Shown here: positions 23,743 through 26,911 of the stretch, one piece after another
How positions within the stretch are numbered: the stretch's first letter is position 1
Layout of the letters: each line of letters opens with the position of its first letter
Assembly (NCBI GenBank): GCA_002295885.1
Contig: DBGM01000016.1
Span: forward strand, 1,214 to 28,124
DNA from: Phycisphaerales bacterium UBA854
GTDB lineage: Bacteria; Planctomycetota; Phycisphaerae; Phycisphaerales; SM1A02
Length of the DNA: 26,911 bases
Reading direction: 5' to 3'
Translations under genes and position numbers: made by a program
Notes under the pieces: model-generated
Databases searched by the model: none
Seen by the model: only the letters and a program-made list of their open reading frames with translations
Told to the model about the DNA's origin: nothing

Positions 23743-24948
23743 ATGCAGCACAAATCCATGCGACCCGGAACCACCGCCGTCCACGGGGGACAGTCCCCCT
23801 GTCCTCTGACCGGTGCGGTCATGCCTCCCATCTCGCTGGCCTCGACCTACGCCCAGGCGTCGCCCGGCGAACACCAGGGCTTCGAGTACACCCGAAGCCA
23901 CAACCCCACCCGCTACGCCTGCGAACGCTGCATCGCCGTCCTCGAAGGGTCCACGATCCCGGAGGAGGTCGACCCCTCCATGGGCGGATTCGCCTTCGCC
24001 AGTGGCCTCGCGGCCATCTCCACCGTGCTGGACATGCTGGAGACCGGCGACCGAGTGGTGGCCATGGACGACCTCTACGGAGGCACCCATCGGCTGTTCA
24101 GTCAGGTCAAGGCCCGTTCCCAGGGACTCGACTTCGCCTGCGTCGATCTGTCGGATCCGTCGACCCTGGCGGAGGCGGTGGATGAGAACACAAAGCTGAT
24201 CTGGGTGGAGACCCCGACCAATCCGATGCTCAAGATCGCGGACCTGGCCGCCATCGCCGAGTTCGGTCGTGCCAACGGCATCATGACCGCCTGCGACAAC
24301 ACCTTCTGTTCACCCATGGTGCAGCGACCGCTCGAACTGGGCTTCGACATCTGCATGCATTCCGGAACGAAGTTCATCGGTGGACACAGCGATGTCATCG
24401 GAGGCTTCCTCGTCACCGGCGATGCCGCGCTGGCGGAACGCATCCGGTTCCACCAGAACTCGATCGGTTCCATCCTGTCCCCCTTCGACTCCTACCTCAT
24501 GCTTCGCGGCATGAAGACGCTGTCGATCCGGATGCAGAGACACTGCGACTCGGCAATGCATCTGGCGAAGTGGCTCGAAGAGCATCCTCGGGTGCGCAGG
24601 GTGATCTACCCCGGACTGCCCAGCCACCCCCAGTATGATCTCGCCCGCCGACAGATGACCATCGAGGGGACGCCCGCCGGCGGCGGCATCATCTCGGTGG
24701 ATCTGGACGGTGATCTCGCGGGCACCCGGAAGATGATGGAATCACTGTCGGTCTTCACCCTGGCCGAATCGCTGGGAGGCGTGGAGTCACTCGCCAACCA
24801 TCCCGCGATCATGACCCACGCATCCGTACCCGACGCACTGCGGGCCGAACTGGGCATCACCGATACCCTCGTCCGCCTCTCGGTCGGCATCGAGGACGTG
24901 GCGGATCTGCAGGACGATCTCGAGCAGTCCCTCGACGCCATGGGCTGA
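23743..24948 (+). CDS. Cystathionine gamma-lyase / gamma-synthase family PLP enzyme
   Basis: 401-residue cytoplasmic Cys/Met-metabolism PLP enzyme (fold type I). Visible family blocks: TTAVHGGQ, PPISLASTYAQ, FEYTRSHNPTR, FASGLAAIS, Y112 in LYGGTHRLF, D185 in TACDNTF, and K210 in MHSGTKFIGGHSDVIGG as the PLP Lys. The late motif SLGGVESLANHPAIMTHASV is also typical. Paired 15 bases behind cystathionine beta-synthase, the likely job is gamma-lyase action: cystathionine to cysteine, 2-oxobutanoate and ammonia. Gamma-synthase or methionine gamma-lyase activity cannot be excluded from sequence alone. Only a weak GGAA site precedes the ATG, so translation may depend on the upstream gene. Confidence 0.9.
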   Translation: MQHKSMRPGTTAVHGGQSPCPLTGAVMPPISLASTYAQASPGEHQGFEYTRSHNPTRYACERCIAVLEGSTIPEEVDPSMGGFAFASGLAAISTVLDMLETGDRVVAMDDLYGGTHRLFSQVKARSQGLDFACVDLSDPSTLAEAVDENTKLIWVETPTNPMLKIADLAAIAEFGRANGIMTACDNTFCSPMVQRPLELGFDICMHSGTKFIGGHSDVIGGFLVTGDAALAERIRFHQNSIGSILSPFDSYLMLRGMKTLSIRMQRHCDSAMHLAKWLEEHPRVRRVIYPGLPSHPQYDLARRQMTIEGTPAGGGIISVDLDGDLAGTRKMMESLSVFTLAESLGGVESLANHPAIMTHASVPDALRAELGITDTLVRLSVGIEDVADLQDDLEQSLDAMG

Positions 24949-24972
24949 ACGACGACGACGGCTCTCAGGGGC

Positions 24973-24978
24973 TATGCT
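24973..24978 (+). promoter_or_regulatory. -10-like box TATGCT 6 bases before the PGI start
   Basis: TATGCT (four of six matches to TATAAT) ends 6 bases before the ATG at 24985. The ATG has no properly spaced Shine-Dalgarno (AGGGG lies 15 bases away). It could start a leaderless internal transcript within the five-gene run. Confidence 0.35.
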
Positions 24979-24984
24979 TCCTCC

Positions 24985-26379
24985 ATGGAAATGCTTCACG
25001 TCGATTTCAGCGGCTGCAGCCGACAGCGGATCGGATCCACCGGACTCGATCCCGAGGATCAGGCTGCAGATCATGCACTGCTCGCCTCGCTCGTCCGCGA
25101 TCTGCGGGATTCGGACTGCAGCGGCATGGACGGCTGGAGACGACTCCCCCACGACCCGCTTCGGAACCGGCATCTGGACTCGGTCCGGGAGACCGTCGAC
25201 CGAATCGGCGACAGCGTCGAGAATCTGGTGATCCTGGGCATCGGGGGAAGTGCCCTGGGCGCAATCGCGGTGCAGGCGGCCCTCAATCCGCTCACCTGGA
25301 ACCTCCTCCCCGCCGCGGAGCGTTCGGGCCCCCGTCTGTTCGTCATCGACAACGTCGATCCGGATCTGGTCGCCGCCACCCTTCGGGAGGTCCGACGCGT
25401 CGATCCGGGCTTCGAACGGACGATCTTCAATGTCGTCAGCAAGTCGGGTGAGACCGCGGAAACCGCGGCCCAGTTCGCCATCGTGCAGTCGATGCTCGAA
25501 GGGGTCGACGCGGATGCGGCCGCCCGGCGGATCGTGGCCACGACCGATCCCCGAAACGGCACCCTCCGGCGCCTTGCCGATGAACGGGGTTGGACCACCC
25601 TGCCGATCCCGGACGGGGTCGGAGGTCGGTTCAGCGTGCTCTCCCCGGTGGGACTCTTTCCCGCTCTGATGTGCGGCATCGACGTGGAAGGTCTGCTGGA
25701 CGGCGCCGCGGCCATGGACGCCGTCTGCCTCGACGAGGATCCCGCATCCAATCCGGCCGCCCGGCTGGCCTGGATGCTGATCGCCATGGAACGCCATGGA
25801 CGACGCAATCATGTCCTGATGCCCTACAGCAACCGACTGGCCCCCCTGGCGGATTGGTATCGTCAACTGTGGGCCGAATCCCTCGGCAAGAGGACGGCAC
25901 TCGACGGCGCCATCGTGCACGCGGGCGGAACACCCATCCGGGCCCTCGGAGCCACGGACCAGCACAGCCAGGTCCAGCTCTACCGTGAGGGGCCCGACGA
26001 CAAGGTCTTCGGCCTCGTCGCACTCGAACGGCACGACGAGCGGCTTCCGATTCCATCCCGCAACGACGCCGACTCTCTCCAGTACCTCGGTGGACACGAT
26101 CTTGCGGACCTTCTCAACGCGGAGCGTCGGGCCACGGAGTACGCATTCGCCGAATCCGCCCGCCCCAGCTACACGATCACCATTCCCCGCCTCGATGCTC
26201 CTTCCATCGGACAGTTCATCTGGCTCTGGCAGATGACGACCGCCATCGCCGGGGGCATTCTCGGCGTCGATCCGTACGATCAGCCGGCGGTGGAAACCGG
26301 GAAACAGGCCACCTTCGGACTCATGGGCCGACCGGGTTTCGAGGATTGGTCCGATTTGGTGCAAGAGAAGCTGGACTGA
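24985..26379 (+). CDS. pgi: Glucose-6-phosphate isomerase
   Basis: 464 residues, the short bacterial form. Interconverts glucose 6-phosphate and fructose 6-phosphate in glycolysis and gluconeogenesis. Two sugar-isomerase (SIS) lobes: LVILGIGGSALGAIAVQAAL (81-100) and NVVSKSGETAETAAQFAIVQ (149-168), where SKSGET binds the phosphate. Catalytic residues in the family positions: E298 in QLWAESLGKR, H327 in GATDQHSQVQLY and K440 in VETGKQA. The late QFIWLWQMTTAIAGGILGVDPYDQP block is typical. ATG at 24985 was taken as start; the ATG two codons later is equally possible. It lies 36 bases after the gamma-lyase gene on the same strand, though metabolic linkage is not obvious. Confidence 0.95.
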   Translation: MEMLHVDFSGCSRQRIGSTGLDPEDQAADHALLASLVRDLRDSDCSGMDGWRRLPHDPLRNRHLDSVRETVDRIGDSVENLVILGIGGSALGAIAVQAALNPLTWNLLPAAERSGPRLFVIDNVDPDLVAATLREVRRVDPGFERTIFNVVSKSGETAETAAQFAIVQSMLEGVDADAAARRIVATTDPRNGTLRRLADERGWTTLPIPDGVGGRFSVLSPVGLFPALMCGIDVEGLLDGAAAMDAVCLDEDPASNPAARLAWMLIAMERHGRRNHVLMPYSNRLAPLADWYRQLWAESLGKRTALDGAIVHAGGTPIRALGATDQHSQVQLYREGPDDKVFGLVALERHDERLPIPSRNDADSLQYLGGHDLADLLNAERRATEYAFAESARPSYTITIPRLDAPSIGQFIWLWQMTTAIAGGILGVDPYDQPAVETGKQATFGLMGRPGFEDWSDLVQEKLD

Positions 26380-26385
26380 GTCGTC

Positions 26386-26391
26386 TACCAT
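26386..26391 (+). promoter_or_regulatory. -10-like box TACCAT 6 bases before the FmdB-like start
   Basis: TACCAT ends 6 bases before the ATG at 26398 in the 18-base gap after pgi. No Shine-Dalgarno is present. It fits the TANNNT leaderless pattern seen at three other starts, but the hexamer itself is weak. Confidence 0.3.
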
Positions 26392-26397
26392 CTGTCC

Positions 26398-26622
26398 ATG
26401 CCTCTCTACGAATACCGCTGCGACGAAGACGGAAGCACCCTGACCCTGCTCCGGTCCATGGCCCAAGCGGACGATCCCGTCGATGATCCTGAAGGGCAGG
26501 GACGAACGTTCGCACGTGTGCACAGCACCTTCATGGTTGAATCCCCCTCGACACCGCGCGGCGCATCCAACAGCGGCGGCGGAGGTGGATGCGGATGCGG
26601 GCGAGGCGGGTGCTCACACTGA
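26398..26622 (+). CDS. FmdB-family small protein with degenerate zinc ribbon
   Basis: 74 residues. The opening MPLYEYRC and the later FARVHSTF are hallmarks of the FmdB/CxxC zinc-ribbon family of putative regulators, and the tail GGGGGCGCGRGGCSH is the usual Gly/Cys-rich end. The zinc site itself is broken: C8 is kept, but the second Cys of CxxCG is Asp11 (CDEDG), and the CPxCG knuckle has become DPEGQG (30-35). Zinc binding through the normal four cysteines is therefore not possible; tail cysteines might bind metal. It lies 18 bases after pgi, and its TGA overlaps the next ATG by one base (TGATG), indicating translational coupling. Function unknown. Confidence 0.8.
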   Translation: MPLYEYRCDEDGSTLTLLRSMAQADDPVDDPEGQGRTFARVHSTFMVESPSTPRGASNSGGGGGCGCGRGGCSH

Positions 26623-26911
26623 TGAATCGAACCCTGCAGATCGCAAGCCTACTCCTGTGTGTCCTGCTGGCCGCATGCCAGCCCGAATCCGGACCGACCC
26701 CGGAGCAGAACTCCCCCCGTCACGAATCGTCGATTACGATCTATCGACTCGATGGCGATGCCGGCCGGCAGCCTGATTCGGAGGGGACGTTCCATGACTG
26801 GGTGGTCACCGCAAGCCGGCCGATCACCGACTCCGCCGTGCAACGGTCGCTTCTCGATGAGCTGCAGGCCGGCATCGACGATCCAGACGCACAGGCGAGA
26901 CGCTGCTTCAT
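26622..26911 (+). CDS. Putative lipoprotein, 3' partial at window edge
   Basis: The ATG at 26622 overlaps the FmdB-like stop, and the frame stays open to the window end (96 codons plus two bases). The N-terminus MNRTLQIASLLLCVLLAACQ is a clear lipoprotein signal with lipobox LAAC (Cys19). A Pro/Glu/Ser-rich linker (PESGPTPEQNSPRHESS) and a soluble part follow (ITIYRLDGDAGR, FHDWVVTASRPITD, VQRSLLDELQAGIDDPDAQA, RRCF). I do not recognise the family with confidence. It should be anchored to a membrane facing the periplasm. Translational coupling to the FmdB-like gene suggests joint expression. Confidence 0.8.
   Translation, partial: MNRTLQIASLLLCVLLAACQPESGPTPEQNSPRHESSITIYRLDGDAGRQPDSEGTFHDWVVTASRPITDSAVQRSLLDELQAGIDDPDAQARRCF

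Overview
The window is GC-rich chromosomal DNA, most likely from a planctomycete of the Phycisphaerae type. Three things point there: dockerin-like repeats (DVDGDGxVxxxDLLxxIxxWG) on secreted enzymes, large prepilin-like proteins with the FTLVELLVVISIIALLVGILLPAISRAR-type head, and a mixture of long exported proteins of unknown function with ordinary housekeeping genes. This assignment rests on family features, not on a database match. I see no transposase, integrase, CRISPR array, rRNA or tRNA, and no intergenic gap longer than about 285 bases.

Left part (1-10692), mostly exported or sensory proteins: the tail of a Cys-rich secreted protein with a Notch/LNR-like end; a group II truncated haemoglobin (minus strand); a dockerin-bearing GH18 chitinase; a DUF1080 (3-keto-disaccharide hydrolase-like) lipoprotein lying downstream of an 823-residue exported helical protein that is visibly two copies of one roughly 350-residue unit; a CarH-like B12-binding-fold protein that has lost the cobalamin-ligating His; and a 1157-residue secreted subtilase with a C-terminal dockerin pair.

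Middle part (10884-17803), housekeeping: asnS on the minus strand; then on the plus strand a degenerate receiver protein, groES, a 94-residue unknown protein and groEL in close order, closed by a perfect 12-bp hairpin terminator; then RNase D and ruvB.

Right part (18059-26911): three tandem prepilin-like paralogues, the first two with their own terminators and with near-identical 3' DNA; then a five-gene same-strand run: cystathionine beta-synthase and a cystathionine gamma-lyase/synthase (reverse transsulfuration, homocysteine to cysteine), glucose-6-phosphate isomerase, an FmdB-type protein that has lost most zinc-ribbon cysteines, and the start of a lipoprotein cut by the window edge.

The signals most worth following are the internally duplicated 823-residue protein, the prepilin triplet, the two unusual genes embedded around groES/groEL, and a recurring -10-like GTAGNNT / TANNNT box. 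In several genes without a Shine-Dalgarno sequence this box lies only 6-8 bases before the start codon, which suggests leaderless mRNAs.
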